Assembly: GCA_905182235.1 (NCBI GenBank)
Contig: CAJJAM010000003.1
Coordinates: forward strand, 1 to 64,000
From: SAR86 cluster bacterium SAR86B
GTDB taxonomy: Bacteria > Pseudomonadota > Gammaproteobacteria > Magnimaribacterales > Magnimaribacteraceae
DNA: 64,000 nucleotides
Direction of reading: 5' to 3'
The position numbers and the translations under genes were made by a program. The notes under the pieces were generated by a model. It made no database searches, was not told the DNA's origin, and saw only the letters and a list, made by a program, of their open reading frames with translations. This document shows, piece after piece, positions 17,546-26,821 of this stretch (its first letter is position 1; every line of letters begins with the position of its first letter).

Positions 17546-18087
17546 GAAATCTGCTTAAAGACTTCCTTGCCTTCTTTTCTTAAATAAGAGACCACACTTA
17601 GTATTATATAAAAAAGAACTCCGGCCATAGCGATGTACTCTAGATAAACAGGAAAGACTTCGAAGGAAGCTCTTAAAAGGACGATTATAAACAGCGCTAT
17701 AGTCCAACCCGTGTAATGCTTTCCCCATCTGTTAGGCAATGCTGCAGAAGATTCAAAAAGCAATAAATACAAAGTTGAGCCAACAAGAACTATTCCATCT
17801 CGGCTTATCATTGTATAAACAAACCACAAAGGAAGTTTGTTTGTGAAAGCCAAAGCAAGCAAAGTTCCTACAATCAAAAACTTATCAGCAAGAGGATCAA
17901 GAAATTGCCCAAATTTACTTATCCAATTGTATTTTCTAGCCAAGTAACCATCCAAACCGTCAGAAAGCCCTGCACCTATAAAGAGAGTCAGAGCCAAAAG
18001 GTCATTGCCTTGATAAATATAAACGCTTATAGGTATTACCAATAAAAATCTTATTGAAGTAATGATGTTAGGGATGGCTGATAACAT
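17542..18087 (-). CDS. CDP-alcohol phosphatidyltransferase (PgsA-like)
   Basis: This 181-aa inner-membrane enzyme has several transmembrane helices and the complete CDP-alcohol phosphotransferase signature DGxxARx8GxxxDxxxD. It appears as DGLDGYLAR followed by GQFLDPLADK (about residues 43-69). It would join CDP-diacylglycerol to an alcohol, most likely glycerol-3-phosphate for phosphatidylglycerol synthesis. Homologues next to DUF2066 and hda are common in gammaproteobacteria and are usually annotated as CDP-alcohol phosphatidyltransferase, so pgsA identity is not certain. It overlaps hda by 4 bp and touches DUF2066 by 1 bp. Confidence 0.88.
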   Translation of the reverse strand: MLSAIPNIITSIRFLLVIPISVYIYQGNDLLALTLFIGAGLSDGLDGYLARKYNWISKFGQFLDPLADKFLIVGTLLALAFTNKLPLWFVYTMISRDGIVLVGSTLYLLLFESSAALPNRWGKHYTGWTIALFIIVLLRASFEVFPVYLEYIAMAGVLFYIILSVVSYLRKEGKEVFKQIS

Positions 18088-19115
18088 TAAATTCTTTTTT
18101 TATAAATAAAACTAAGCGCTATTCTATCTTCATCATCCGGTAAAAAATCAAATTCTTCGTTAGCAACCATAATTTTTCTAAAATCAATTTTAGATCCCAA
18201 GACTTGGACTGACAATTGAATATCATTATTTTGTATGGTTTTTAAATTCAGGTTCTTGACTAGAATGTTATTACTGATATTTTCCAACACTTCTTTTAAG
18301 GCCTCTTGACCTCTAACATTTCTAACGACGACAGGGATGGTGACTTCAAGTTTGTTCTCCACCTGCACTTGAAACTCATTGTTAATAAAATTAATTAACT
18401 CATTTAATGTTTTCTCAAGAGAATTGGCATTCGTATTTATTGAACTAATACAATAAGGTTTTTCTATAACTATCCCAAAATCATCTTCATTAAAGCAGGC
18501 CAACCAGGCGCTTAAATCGTATCTTTTAGTAATTTTTGACATAAATACATTTGCAGGCAGAGGGCTCAGCACGTCTAATAAACTTAAATCAATCAAATCC
18601 ATTGAAGGAAATACTGGATAAGATAGTCGAGTCACCGATATATTTTGTATTTCCTGTTTAGAGTTCAAACACGAAATATTTAAGGAAATATTTTTATTTA
18701 AGGAATTCACTGTTTCAGTTAAGCACGGTAGATAGACCAATATTGTTGAGCTTTTTCCCGTCCACAATGGAAGAGTATTTTTAATTAAGGCCTGCCTTAT
18801 TAATCTGCCACTAAACGAGAAATTGCCCTGCAACCTTCCTTCTTCATTATTTTCCAATCGATACTCGCTCACGTATTTTTGAGGATTTTTGAGTAAGTTA
18901 CTATCATTAAGACCTTCTAAGGCTTTTGAAGAACCAGAAACCTTCACTATTAATGTCTTAAGCGCTTGTTCCATTCCTTGATTAATAGAGACCTTATCTG
19001 ATCCTTGTAGATTAACTCGGATATCATAAGAATCTTTTAATCCATAAGCTTGTTCAGTAAAAATCTGATTACTTAGGGTGCCTATAAATAGTAATATATA
19101 AAAAAATTTTTTCAT
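18087..19115 (-). CDS. DUF2066 exported protein
   Basis: This 342-aa protein has a signal peptide (about residues 1-20), so it should be periplasmic or membrane-associated. It belongs to DUF2066, whose members sit between purM and hda in many gammaproteobacteria. The recognisable core is the segment around QALKTLIVKVSGSSKAL with the YRLENNE region. Function is unknown. It leads the minus-strand DUF2066-pgsA-like-hda operon and diverges from purM across 67 bases, where a small CAGAA-CTC-TTCTG hairpin lies at 19131-19143. Confidence 0.82.
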   Translation of the reverse strand: MKKFFYILLFIGTLSNQIFTEQAYGLKDSYDIRVNLQGSDKVSINQGMEQALKTLIVKVSGSSKALEGLNDSNLLKNPQKYVSEYRLENNEEGRLQGNFSFSGRLIRQALIKNTLPLWTGKSSTILVYLPCLTETVNSLNKNISLNISCLNSKQEIQNISVTRLSYPVFPSMDLIDLSLLDVLSPLPANVFMSKITKRYDLSAWLACFNEDDFGIVIEKPYCISSINTNANSLEKTLNELINFINNEFQVQVENKLEVTIPVVVRNVRGQEALKEVLENISNNILVKNLNLKTIQNNDIQLSVQVLGSKIDFRKIMVANEEFDFLPDDEDRIALSFIYKKRI

Positions 19116-19182
19116 TTAATCAATAACTAGCAGAACTCTTCTGTGAAGGTTGATAAAATAATGCAAAATTACAACTAAGTCG

Positions 19183-20238
19183 ATGACTTCAAAATTAAAA
19201 CACAACAATCCTCCAATAAACTACAAAGACGCTGGTGTTGATGTTGAGGCAGGTTATGAACTTGTTGAAACAATTAAACCTTATGTAGAAAAAACAAAAC
19301 GGCCTGAAATCCTATCAGGTTTAGGTTCCTTTTCTGCGCTGAGTCGCATACCTAAGCATATTGAGAACCCATTGTTAGTAACTTGCACGGACGGAGTAGG
19401 AACAAAAATAGAGATAGCACGAAGCATGAACCAGTTCCAAACCATTGGGATTGATCTTGTTGCGATGTGCGTTAACGATCTTATTGCCTGTGGCGCTGAG
19501 CCTCTTTTATTTCTAGATTACTATGTCACGGACAAGTTAAAGGTTGAAACTGCAGGCGAAGTTATTAAAGGCATAGCCGAAGGTTGCATACTCTCAAATT
19601 GTTCATTGGTTGGAGGCGAAACTGCTGAACATCCGGACAGCTTCCCCAAAGACAGCTTTGATCTAGCCGGTTTTGCTGTTGGAGTCGTTGATGAAGAAAA
19701 AGTTATAGGATCGAGAGGAGCAAATGATGGGGATAAACTGATAGGCATTTCATCAAGCGGACTTCATTCAAATGGCTTTTCTTTAATCAGAAAGATTTTA
19801 AAAGAAAGAGACATTAACTTAAGTGAAAGACTTAAAGACCAAGAACTAGGAGATGCGTTACTCACACCAACTAAGATTTACGTTAAAGACATCCTTAACT
19901 TACAAACAAAAATAACCATATCCGCCGTGGCTCACATTACAGGTGGTGGATTTTATGAGAATATCCCAAGAATTCTTAAAAAATCTAGTAAAGCCGTTAT
20001 AGATTTCAATTTTGAAGACTGGCCCGCAAGAAATTTATACTCATGGATACAGTCAAACGGAGTGACTCAAGAAGACATGTTGCACACTTTTAATTGCGGA
20101 ATTGGAATGATCGTGGCAGTTGATCCTGATGAGATTAATATTGCTCTTAAAGCGCTTAATAGGGAAGACCAATTTGCAAAGGTCATAGGCAGCGTGCAAA
20201 AAAAGAAAGAAGAAGAATTACAAATTCAATTCACTTAA
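19183..20238 (+). CDS. purM: Phosphoribosylformylglycinamidine cyclo-ligase
   Basis: AIR synthetase, step 5 of de novo purine synthesis, closes the imidazole ring using ATP. The 351-aa length is normal. Family hallmarks include NYKDAGVDVEAG at the N-terminus, the CTDGVGTK motif (about residue 66), the LVGGETAEHPD segment and HITGGGFYENIPR in the C domain. It heads the operon purM-purN-DUF3108 and starts with ATG 13 bases or more after the nearest upstream stop in frame, which supports this start. Confidence 0.96.
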   Translation: MTSKLKHNNPPINYKDAGVDVEAGYELVETIKPYVEKTKRPEILSGLGSFSALSRIPKHIENPLLVTCTDGVGTKIEIARSMNQFQTIGIDLVAMCVNDLIACGAEPLLFLDYYVTDKLKVETAGEVIKGIAEGCILSNCSLVGGETAEHPDSFPKDSFDLAGFAVGVVDEEKVIGSRGANDGDKLIGISSSGLHSNGFSLIRKILKERDINLSERLKDQELGDALLTPTKIYVKDILNLQTKITISAVAHITGGGFYENIPRILKKSSKAVIDFNFEDWPARNLYSWIQSNGVTQEDMLHTFNCGIGMIVAVDPDEINIALKALNREDQFAKVIGSVQKKKEEELQIQFT

Positions 20239-20251
20239 TTATTAACTAATA

Positions 20252-20842
20252 ATGTTTTCTTTCGCTGTCTTTATTTCTGGTAATGGATCGAACCTACAAG
20301 CCATTATTGACGCCACATTAAATGGAGCAATTGAAGGTAAAATCTGCTGCGTTCTAAGTAACAAGAAAGAAGCCTATGGCCTGGTGAGAGCAAAGAAAGC
20401 CAAGATTCCTACTGTCATCATAGAACATGATAACTTTAAGAAACGAGAGGATTTTGATGATGCTTTGGTTGAATCACTTGAAAAATACAAGCCAGATCTA
20501 ATTGTTCTTGCTGGTTTCATGAGAATTCTCACTCCAAATTTTATTAAACCTTATCGAGGTAAATTGATAAACATTCACCCTTCTTTACTACCGAAATACC
20601 CGGGTCTTAACACTCATCAAAAAGTAATAGATAATAACGATCCTGAACACGGCGTTACGGTTCATTTTGTAGATGAAAATTTGGACAGTGGTCCAATATG
20701 TGCGCAGTCTTCGATGAAAGTTAAATCTAAGGACATAGAGGAACTTGAGAAATCAATTCATAAATTGGAGCATGAGCTCTACCCAAAAGTGATACAGGAT
20801 TTTGCGAAAGGAAACTTAAAACTAAGAAAGGAAAATAAATAA
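20252..20842 (+). CDS. purN: Phosphoribosylglycinamide formyltransferase
   Basis: GAR transformylase (196 aa) transfers a formyl group from 10-formyl-tetrahydrofolate, step 3 of purine synthesis. The N-terminal SGNGSNLQAIID binds the phosphate. The INIHPSLLPKYPG motif contains the catalytic Asn and His, and HGVTVHFVDENLDSGPI holds the catalytic Asp. It follows purM by 13 bases in the usual order. Confidence 0.96.
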   Translation: MFSFAVFISGNGSNLQAIIDATLNGAIEGKICCVLSNKKEAYGLVRAKKAKIPTVIIEHDNFKKREDFDDALVESLEKYKPDLIVLAGFMRILTPNFIKPYRGKLINIHPSLLPKYPGLNTHQKVIDNNDPEHGVTVHFVDENLDSGPICAQSSMKVKSKDIEELEKSIHKLEHELYPKVIQDFAKGNLKLRKENK

Positions 20843-20846
20843 AGGA

Positions 20847-21542
20847 ATGAAAAAATTAGTAACTACGGTATTCATGCTACTTATCTCGCTCAGTATTTTT
20901 TCTTTGGAATCAGATAGTCTAAAAGGGTCCATAGCGATCTTAACTTCAAACGTAGGAGACATGGAAGTTTCAATGACCAAAGACAAAAAAGGTGATTGGG
21001 TACTTAAGAGTCATCTGGATGGAGGGCGGATAGTCCAAAGAAAAGAAGAAGAAGTATTTCGTATGGAAGGAAATCAAATAAAACCCCTTTCGTATTCTTT
21101 CTATCAGAAGATCTTTTTTAAAAAAGTAAAATCTTCTGCTATTTTTGACTGGGAAAATAAAAATATTGCTTACCAAGAAGGGAAAAAAGAAAGTTCAGTG
21201 GCCCTTCTAGAACAGACTTTGGGTCCCAGCACGTCGCAACTTCAATTAAGATTTGATTTTAAAAAACTTGACCTTGAAAACCTTCCTGAAGAGATGGTTT
21301 ATGACGTTTTCTCGAGAGGTGAAGTCAAAACAAGAATCTATAGAATTGCAGGAATAGAAAATATAAAAACTCAGATGGGAGAGTTCTCATCCTACAAAGT
21401 TGAAAGGGTTTTTTCTAAGGAAAGTCAGAGAGTACAGGAATTTTGGTTAGCCCCTGAGTTGGATTTTGCAATAATTCGTATTCTTGATATTAACGGGAGA
21501 GAAACCAGTTTCGAAGTTAAATCTTTTAAAATTTTAGATTAA
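20847..21542 (+). CDS. DUF3108 exported protein
   Basis: This 231-aa protein has a signal peptide (about residues 1-20) and a beta-rich body. It fits DUF3108, which commonly follows purN in gammaproteobacteria. Members are thought to be periplasmic or outer-membrane associated lipocalin-like proteins; the function is not established. It begins 4 bases after the purN stop with AAGGA before the ATG. The stop codon is nested in TTAA with the stop of the convergent dcd gene. Confidence 0.8.
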   Translation: MKKLVTTVFMLLISLSIFSLESDSLKGSIAILTSNVGDMEVSMTKDKKGDWVLKSHLDGGRIVQRKEEEVFRMEGNQIKPLSYSFYQKIFFKKVKSSAIFDWENKNIAYQEGKKESSVALLEQTLGPSTSQLQLRFDFKKLDLENLPEEMVYDVFSRGEVKTRIYRIAGIENIKTQMGEFSSYKVERVFSKESQRVQEFWLAPELDFAIIRILDINGRETSFEVKSFKILD

Positions 21543-22108
21543 GCTTTAGGTAGGGTTACACCCTTTTGGCCTTGATACTTACCGCCTCTATCCTTATAGC
21601 TGACTTCACAGACTTCATCAGATTCTAGAAATAGCATTTGGGCCACTCCCTCATTGGAATAGATCTTGGCAGGTAAACTGGTGGTGTTAGAAAATTCTAA
21701 AGTAACGTGGCCTTCCCATTCTGGCTCTAAAGGAGTGACGTTTACTATAATTCCACAACGAGCATAGGTTGATTTACCCAAGCAAATGGTCAGAACATTT
21801 CTAGGTATGCGGAAATACTCAACTGTCCTAGCTAAAGCAAAAGAGTTAGGAGGGATAATGCATTCATCTCCAGTTACATCCACAAAACTTTTTTCATCAA
21901 AATTTTTGGGGTCAACAGTTGCAGAATGAATATTGGTGAAAACTTTAAACTCGTTTGAACATCTAACGTCATAACCATATGAAGAAGTGCCATAAGATAT
22001 AAGCCGATCATTATTTTTTCCAGTGCGCACTTGGTCAGGTTCAAAAGGCTCTATCATGCCCGTCTCCGCTGCCATTCTTCTTATCCACTTGTCAGATTTT
22101 ATAGTCAT
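21539..22108 (-). CDS. dcd: dCTP deaminase
   Basis: This 189-aa enzyme deaminates dCTP to dUTP, feeding thymidylate synthesis. It has the dUTPase-like beta fold, the N-terminal DKWIRRMA segment, [13 protein letters not shown], the substrate loop [10 protein letters not shown], the catalytic-Glu motif HVTLEFSN and the C-terminal GVAQMLFLE strand. The C-terminus ends in [13 protein letters not shown] as in the E. coli-type monofunctional enzyme. Confidence 0.95.
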   Translation of the reverse strand: MTIKSDKWIRRMAAETGMIEPFEPDQVRTGKNNDRLISYGTSSYGYDVRCSNEFKVFTNIHSATVDPKNFDEKSFVDVTGDECIIPPNSFALARTVEYFRIPRNVLTICLGKSTYARCGIIVNVTPLEPEWEGHVTLEFSNTTSLPAKIYSNEGVAQMLFLESDEVCEVSYKDRGGKYQGQKGVTLPKA

Positions 22109-22189
22109 AAAAAAACCAAATATTTCATTTTTAAACTTAAGGTATGATACTAAGCTGTATCCGTTAAAAAAACCTAATTTTTATAAGTA

Positions 22190-23485
22190 ATGAAAATAAT
22201 TCAATATTTTGCACTTCTCCTTTCTGTGTTTTTAAGTTCAGCAACCTGGGGGCAGGAAAATTTTAATCTATTAGAACTTTACAAAGATCTTCATTCAAAT
22301 CCAGAACTATCCTATAAAGAAGAGAAAACATCAAAAAAACTTGCCTTACTTTTAAACGAACTTGGTTATGACGTAACTGAAGGAATTGGAGGCTACGGTG
22401 TAGTCGCACACTTAGAGAACGGAACAGGAAAAACAATACTCATTCGTGCAGATATGGACGGATTACCAGTACAAGAAAAAACAGGCGCTAGTTATGCCAG
22501 TACAAGAAAGAGCACTAACCAGGTTGGTCAAGAAGTCTTCACCATGCACGCATGTGGGCACGATATACACATGACTGTCCTTATGGGAACCGCTAGATAC
22601 ATGGTTGAAAATAAAGATAAATGGCAAGGGAATCTAGTTTTAGTTTTACAACCCGCTGAAGAAGTTAGTGGAGGTGCAAGGAATATGATAAAAGATGGCC
22701 TTTTTAAGAAATGGCCAAGACCCGACTACAATCTTGCTTTGCATGTCAGTGCTGATATACAAGCAGGAAAAATTGGTTACCTTCCTGGCTGGGCCATGGC
22801 TAACGTTGATTCTGTAGATATTGTAGTCAAGGGATTGGGAGGTCATGGAGCTTATCCTCATAAAACAAAAGACCCTATAGTTTTAGCAGCTCAAATTATC
22901 AATAGTCTCCAAACCATAATCAGCAGAGAAATAGGGCCCACCCAACCTGCTGTCTTAACCGTAGGTTCTATCCACGGGGGGACTAAGCACAACATAATAC
23001 CAAACGAAGTAAGGCTTCAATTAACACTTCGCTCTTATACAGATGAAGTGAGAAACAAAACTATCACTTCTATTAAAAGAATCACACGAGGTCTAGCTGT
23101 CTCAGCAGGAATGCCTGCGGAGCTTTATCCAGAAGTTATATTAAAAGATGAATACACACCTGCTGTGTTTAATAACCCTGACTTAGTCAAAAAACTGCAA
23201 TCTAGCTTTGAAAGGTCCCTCGGACCAGAAAATATATTTAAAACTTCACCTGTAATGGGAGGTGAGGACTTTGGGATGTTTGGAAGAGATGAACCAATTA
23301 TTCCTACTGCCCTATTCTGGCTTGGAGCAGTCAATAAAGGGGTCTACGATAGGTCAAAGAAAGATAATATTGCTCTGCCGTCATTGCACTCTGATCTGTT
23401 CTTACCCGATCCAGAACCGGCAATAGAGACAGGCATTACTGCGATGAGCCAGGCTGCTATAGATTTATTCGGGGAAGACTTATAA
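22190..23485 (+). CDS. Exported M20-family amidohydrolase
   Basis: This 431-aa metallohydrolase of the IAA-amino acid hydrolase/hippuricase group (M20D) has a signal peptide (about residues 1-21). Visible metal-site motifs are the Asp in RADMDGLPV, the HACGHDIHM segment with two His and a Cys, the EE in QPAEEVSGGA and the late GGEDFGMF. The dimerisation domain follows the GHGAYPH motif. The likely role is hydrolysis of N-acyl amino acids or related amides in the periplasm. The last 6 bases overlap the convergent small membrane protein gene. Confidence 0.9.
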   Translation: MKIIQYFALLLSVFLSSATWGQENFNLLELYKDLHSNPELSYKEEKTSKKLALLLNELGYDVTEGIGGYGVVAHLENGTGKTILIRADMDGLPVQEKTGASYASTRKSTNQVGQEVFTMHACGHDIHMTVLMGTARYMVENKDKWQGNLVLVLQPAEEVSGGARNMIKDGLFKKWPRPDYNLALHVSADIQAGKIGYLPGWAMANVDSVDIVVKGLGGHGAYPHKTKDPIVLAAQIINSLQTIISREIGPTQPAVLTVGSIHGGTKHNIIPNEVRLQLTLRSYTDEVRNKTITSIKRITRGLAVSAGMPAELYPEVILKDEYTPAVFNNPDLVKKLQSSFERSLGPENIFKTSPVMGGEDFGMFGRDEPIIPTALFWLGAVNKGVYDRSKKDNIALPSLHSDLFLPDPEPAIETGITAMSQAAIDLFGEDL

Positions 23486-23890
23486 GGCCCCTAAATGTTT
23501 AGGTTTTATAAACCTTGATAGAATAAAACCAGTTAAAAGCCAATTGAAGGATTCGGCCCCAACCAACAATATACTCCACGTAATATCTAATGAAGACCAA
23601 AATATATCAATTTGGTTATAGAAGGAGAAAATAGTACCCAGAAGGTAGATAAACAAGACTCTTTTTCTTGGTTTATCCAACAATGGCATGACCTTATTCA
23701 AAATCCAAGTCAGGGCTACTATAACTAGAAGCTTTAAAGAAAAACTAAAAAAGTAATCAGTAGTTGTTAGTTCAACATTAATTAACTGAAAAGTATCAAC
23801 TAAAAAAGTAGATTTAAAAGCAATGGTGTAGCCCAGAATTCCTAGAGCAAAGTTACAGAGGGCAGCCAATAAGACACCAATGAAAACCAT
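23480..23890 (-). CDS. Small integral membrane protein of unknown function
   Basis: This 136-aa protein is almost entirely hydrophobic, with about four transmembrane segments (near residues 5-25, 45-62, 75-92 and 105-128) and charged loops such as KPRKR. I do not recognise a family. It lies 2 bases after the recR stop on the same strand, so it is probably the last gene of the dnaX-recR operon. Confidence 0.6.
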   Translation of the reverse strand: MVFIGVLLAALCNFALGILGYTIAFKSTFLVDTFQLINVELTTTDYFFSFSLKLLVIVALTWILNKVMPLLDKPRKRVLFIYLLGTIFSFYNQIDIFWSSLDITWSILLVGAESFNWLLTGFILSRFIKPKHLGAL

Positions 23891-23892
23891 TT

Positions 23893-24507
23893 CTACATTG
23901 TCCCCTTCAAATTAACTCTGCCACTAAAAGCATGCATGATTGTTCCTCTGTCCACATACTCCAACTCTCCTCCTAGAGGCACGCCTTGGGCTAATTTAGT
24001 TAAACTTAAACTTTCAATGTCTTTAAGAGAATCATAAATAAAGTGTGCCGTTGCTTCTCCTTCAAGGGTTGAATTTGTAGCCAAGATCATCTCACTGATT
24101 TCTTCTGACCTAACCATTAAAAATAGCTGGTTTAATCCGAGTTGTTCAGGGCCGATGTCGTCAATGGGAGATAAATGTCCGTGCAGAATAAAATACTTTC
24201 CTCTAAATTGATTGCTTTGTTCGATTGCAAATACATCGGAGACCGACTCAACCACACAAATAACTTGCTTATCCCGTTTCTCATTCTTGCAGATTGAACA
24301 GAGTTCATCTTCAGAGAAGATTCTGCATTGTCGACACTGGCCAACCGACTCCAAAGCAAGACTAAGTGCTTCAGAAAGCAGTTTTCCACCCTCTCTTTCT
24401 CTTTCTAATAGATGAAGCACCATTCTCTGTGCAGATTTTGGACCTACCCCAGGCAGACACTGTATAGATTCTATTAAACTATCAACAAGAGGACTTACCT
24501 TGCTCAC
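23893..24507 (-). CDS. recR: Recombination protein RecR
   Basis: RecR (204 aa) acts with RecF/RecO to load RecA at gaps. The N-terminal helix-hairpin-helix includes LPGVGPKSAQRMVLHLL. A C4 zinc module is visible as CRQC followed by CSIC (about residues 57-72). A Toprim domain holds VVESVSDVFAIE, and the C-terminal GVPLGGELEYVDRGTIMHAF motif is complete. It starts with GTG, overlapping the dnaX stop in GTGA. The usual ybaB gene between dnaX and recR is missing. Confidence 0.95.
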   Translation of the reverse strand: MSKVSPLVDSLIESIQCLPGVGPKSAQRMVLHLLEREREGGKLLSEALSLALESVGQCRQCRIFSEDELCSICKNEKRDKQVICVVESVSDVFAIEQSNQFRGKYFILHGHLSPIDDIGPEQLGLNQLFLMVRSEEISEMILATNSTLEGEATAHFIYDSLKDIESLSLTKLAQGVPLGGELEYVDRGTIMHAFSGRVNLKGTM

Positions 24508-26207
24508 TTGGAATCCCTAGGTTCAATTGAAGAATCAATAATTTTTCCATCTAGAGAATCCAAGAGTATCTTTACATTTGGATCTTCTTTAATAGCATTC
24601 TCTGCCTCGATCTTTATTTTATCTTTTTCAGCAGCTTTAATTTTATTGGGAGATTGGTTGCTAATTTCTCCTGATTCAAAAAACACGTTGCAATCATGCC
24701 CTAGAAAAATTGAGATACTTTCCTGTAATCTCTGCCTATGTTTACCACTAAATAATTCTAGTTTTTCTTCTGGCATTGAAAGGTAGATTACTGAATCATC
24801 TGTTCTAACAAAAGAACAGTGAGAGGCCAGCTGCTTAGTGCCCAGATCAAGATCTAATAATTTGAAGGTATCGTTCCAGTTTGATAGATCAATTTGAATA
24901 TTTGTCTTCACGACATCACTTTCTTCAATACTGCCTTCTTCAGCTTCAATTGCATCTATTTTTTTAACAGAGGATTCTAAATCTTCTACCGACCCCTCCT
25001 CTTCTAAAGATATTTTAGATTCGGGACCTTGCATTAGATTGACCTTTAATGAGCCCTCTTCTCCTTGAATAGTTTCTACTTCTGAATTAATAGGTTTTTT
25101 TTTATAAACCTCTTTATTTTTTTCTTTAGGCACAAAAGCCAACATTCTTAACAATGCCATCTCAAAACCACTGGCTATGTCCGGAGCTAAATCCATATCC
25201 CTCTTAGCAAGCAATCCAATCTGGTAGAGAATTTGCACCTCATCCAAAGTTAACCCATCAGATAATGCAATTATCTCTTCTTTTTTAACGTCTACATCCA
25301 AGAGGCTTTCTGGAGAAATCTGTGCAACAGCTAAATGCTGAATAGTCTCTAATATAAGATCCATTAACCTCATGTAATCAATGCTTAACTGGCTAACTTC
25401 CTTCAATTGAAGAAGCAATGCCTTGGCATCATGTGAAACAATTGAAGCTAATAATTTATTTACATGATCAAAAGACAAGGTACCTAACATTTCCGATATG
25501 CCTTCATCGGTAAGTTCTCCGTTACAGTAGGCAATTGCCTGGTCTGTAATAGTCAAACAATCTCTTAAGCTTCCTCTTCCAGCTCTGGCTATCTGAGAGA
25601 TACTTCCTTGATCAAAAGAAATACCTTCATCTTTTAGAATAACTTCTAATCTTTCCTTAAGTTGCGTGGGAGTTAAGTTTTTTAAATTAAATTGCAAGCA
25701 TCTAGAGAGCACTGTGGCCGGTATCTTCTCAGGTAAGGTTGTAGCCAGAATAAAGATGACGTGTTCGGGTGGCTCTTCCAATGTCTTAAGCAACATATTA
25801 AAGCTTTGGGGAGAAAGCATATGAACTTCATCTAACAAATACACTTTGTAACGCGATGAACTGGGCATGTACATAACCGTTTCTAGTAGCTGCTTTGTGT
25901 CATCAACGCCTCTGCTTGAGGCAGCATCAATTTCTTGAAAATCCATGAAACTTCCTTCAGAAATAGATATGCAAGTTGGACATTCATGACAGGGTTTTGA
26001 ATCTAAGCCTTTTTCACAATTTAAACTTTTTGACAAGATACGGGCAATAGTCGTTTTCCCTACTCCACGAGTTCCACTTAGTACATAAGCTTGGTGAATT
26101 TTATTTTGATCTAAAGCATTGGATAAAGCTTTTACAACATGCTCTTGGCCGACAACTTCTGAAAAATCTGTTGGCCTCCATTTTCTTGCTAGTACTTGAT
26201 AACTCAT
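24504..26207 (-). CDS. dnaX: DNA polymerase III tau (gamma/tau) subunit
   Basis: This clamp-loader ATPase (567 aa, shorter than the 643-aa E. coli tau) has Walker A GTRGVGKT (45-52), a zinc module with Cys64, 73, 76 and 79, Walker B LLDEVHM (about 124-130), sensor SRC near 168-170 and the clamp-loader collar domain to about residue 365. The low-complexity acidic linker and tau-specific C-terminal region follow. At codons 369-371, exactly after the collar, nine consecutive A residues give KKK. Slippage by -1 or +1 there meets a stop within a few codons and would give a gamma-like product of 373 or 376 residues. Confidence 0.95.
   Translation of the reverse strand: MSYQVLARKWRPTDFSEVVGQEHVVKALSNALDQNKIHQAYVLSGTRGVGKTTIARILSKSLNCEKGLDSKPCHECPTCISISEGSFMDFQEIDAASSRGVDDTKQLLETVMYMPSSSRYKVYLLDEVHMLSPQSFNMLLKTLEEPPEHVIFILATTLPEKIPATVLSRCLQFNLKNLTPTQLKERLEVILKDEGISFDQGSISQIARAGRGSLRDCLTITDQAIAYCNGELTDEGISEMLGTLSFDHVNKLLASIVSHDAKALLLQLKEVSQLSIDYMRLMDLILETIQHLAVAQISPESLLDVDVKKEEIIALSDGLTLDEVQILYQIGLLAKRDMDLAPDIASGFEMALLRMLAFVPKEKNKEVYKKKPINSEVETIQGEEGSLKVNLMQGPESKISLEEEGSVEDLESSVKKIDAIEAEEGSIEESDVVKTNIQIDLSNWNDTFKLLDLDLGTKQLASHCSFVRTDDSVIYLSMPEEKLELFSGKHRQRLQESISIFLGHDCNVFFESGEISNQSPNKIKAAEKDKIKIEAENAIKEDPNVKILLDSLDGKIIDSSIEPRDSK
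25091..25116 (-). promoter_or_regulatory. Candidate programmed frameshift/slippage site in dnaX
   Basis: On the coding strand an A9 run (25103-25095) is preceded 4 bases earlier by GAGGT, a good anti-Shine-Dalgarno match. The -1 frame continues ACC TAT TAA and the +1 frame AAC CTA TTA ATT CAG AAG TAG. E. coli uses an A-rich slippery site with an upstream SD-like element in dnaX, and Thermus uses a run of A in the same gene. Function here is inferred. Confidence 0.55.
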
Positions 26208-26252
26208 ATCTTATAAAATAGATTATAGGTGCTATTTGTTGTTCTCATATAA

Positions 26253-26702
26253 TCATTTTTTAATTAAAGAGAAAGCTTTATCAATATCTGAGAAATCGAA
26301 ACCTCTATAGTTCAAGAAACGCTTCAATTTAAGTATTTTATCTCTATCATCCGGCAAGGAACCCCCTGTTTTTTTTTGTAAACTTGCATAAGCAAGAAGT
26401 GACCAGTCTTCAGAATTAATTAAACTCTGTGATATTGAGTCGCTAACACCTCTTTCTCTAAGTTCATTTTTTATGCGCAAAGGACCAAAGCCTTTTCTTT
26501 TTCTGCTGTGCATATAACTCTCAGCAAATCTTTCATCACTGAGGAGTCCTTCATCTTCTAATTTCTGAATTTCAACTTCCAAGTCATCTGACGATTCTAT
26601 TCGTGAATGTAATTTTCTACGGATTTCTTTTGCAGAATGTTCTCTTCTGGCTAAATAATCCATGATTTTTAGTCTAATTGCCTTTGGATTATCTAAGATC
26701 AT
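26253..26702 (-). CDS. recX: Regulatory protein RecX
   Basis: RecX (149 aa) is a three-helix-repeat protein that modulates RecA filaments. Family motifs are LARREHSAKEIRRKL in the first repeat, DEGLLSDERFAESY in the second and KRKGFGPLRIKNELRERGV after it. recA is not adjacent in this window. The gene lies upstream of dnaX on the same strand with 45 bases between, and diverges from the Fe-alcohol dehydrogenase. Confidence 0.9.
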   Translation of the reverse strand: MILDNPKAIRLKIMDYLARREHSAKEIRRKLHSRIESSDDLEVEIQKLEDEGLLSDERFAESYMHSRKRKGFGPLRIKNELRERGVSDSISQSLINSEDWSLLAYASLQKKTGGSLPDDRDKILKLKRFLNYRGFDFSDIDKAFSLIKK

Positions 26703-26821
26703 TCGCTTTACTATTGAATAAATTATGTGACATTATGAAACAAACAACATTCTAATAGATAATAATACATTGATAACTTTTGTTTTAAAAAATCTTAGTT
26801 TTTATTAGGGAGAATTATAAA

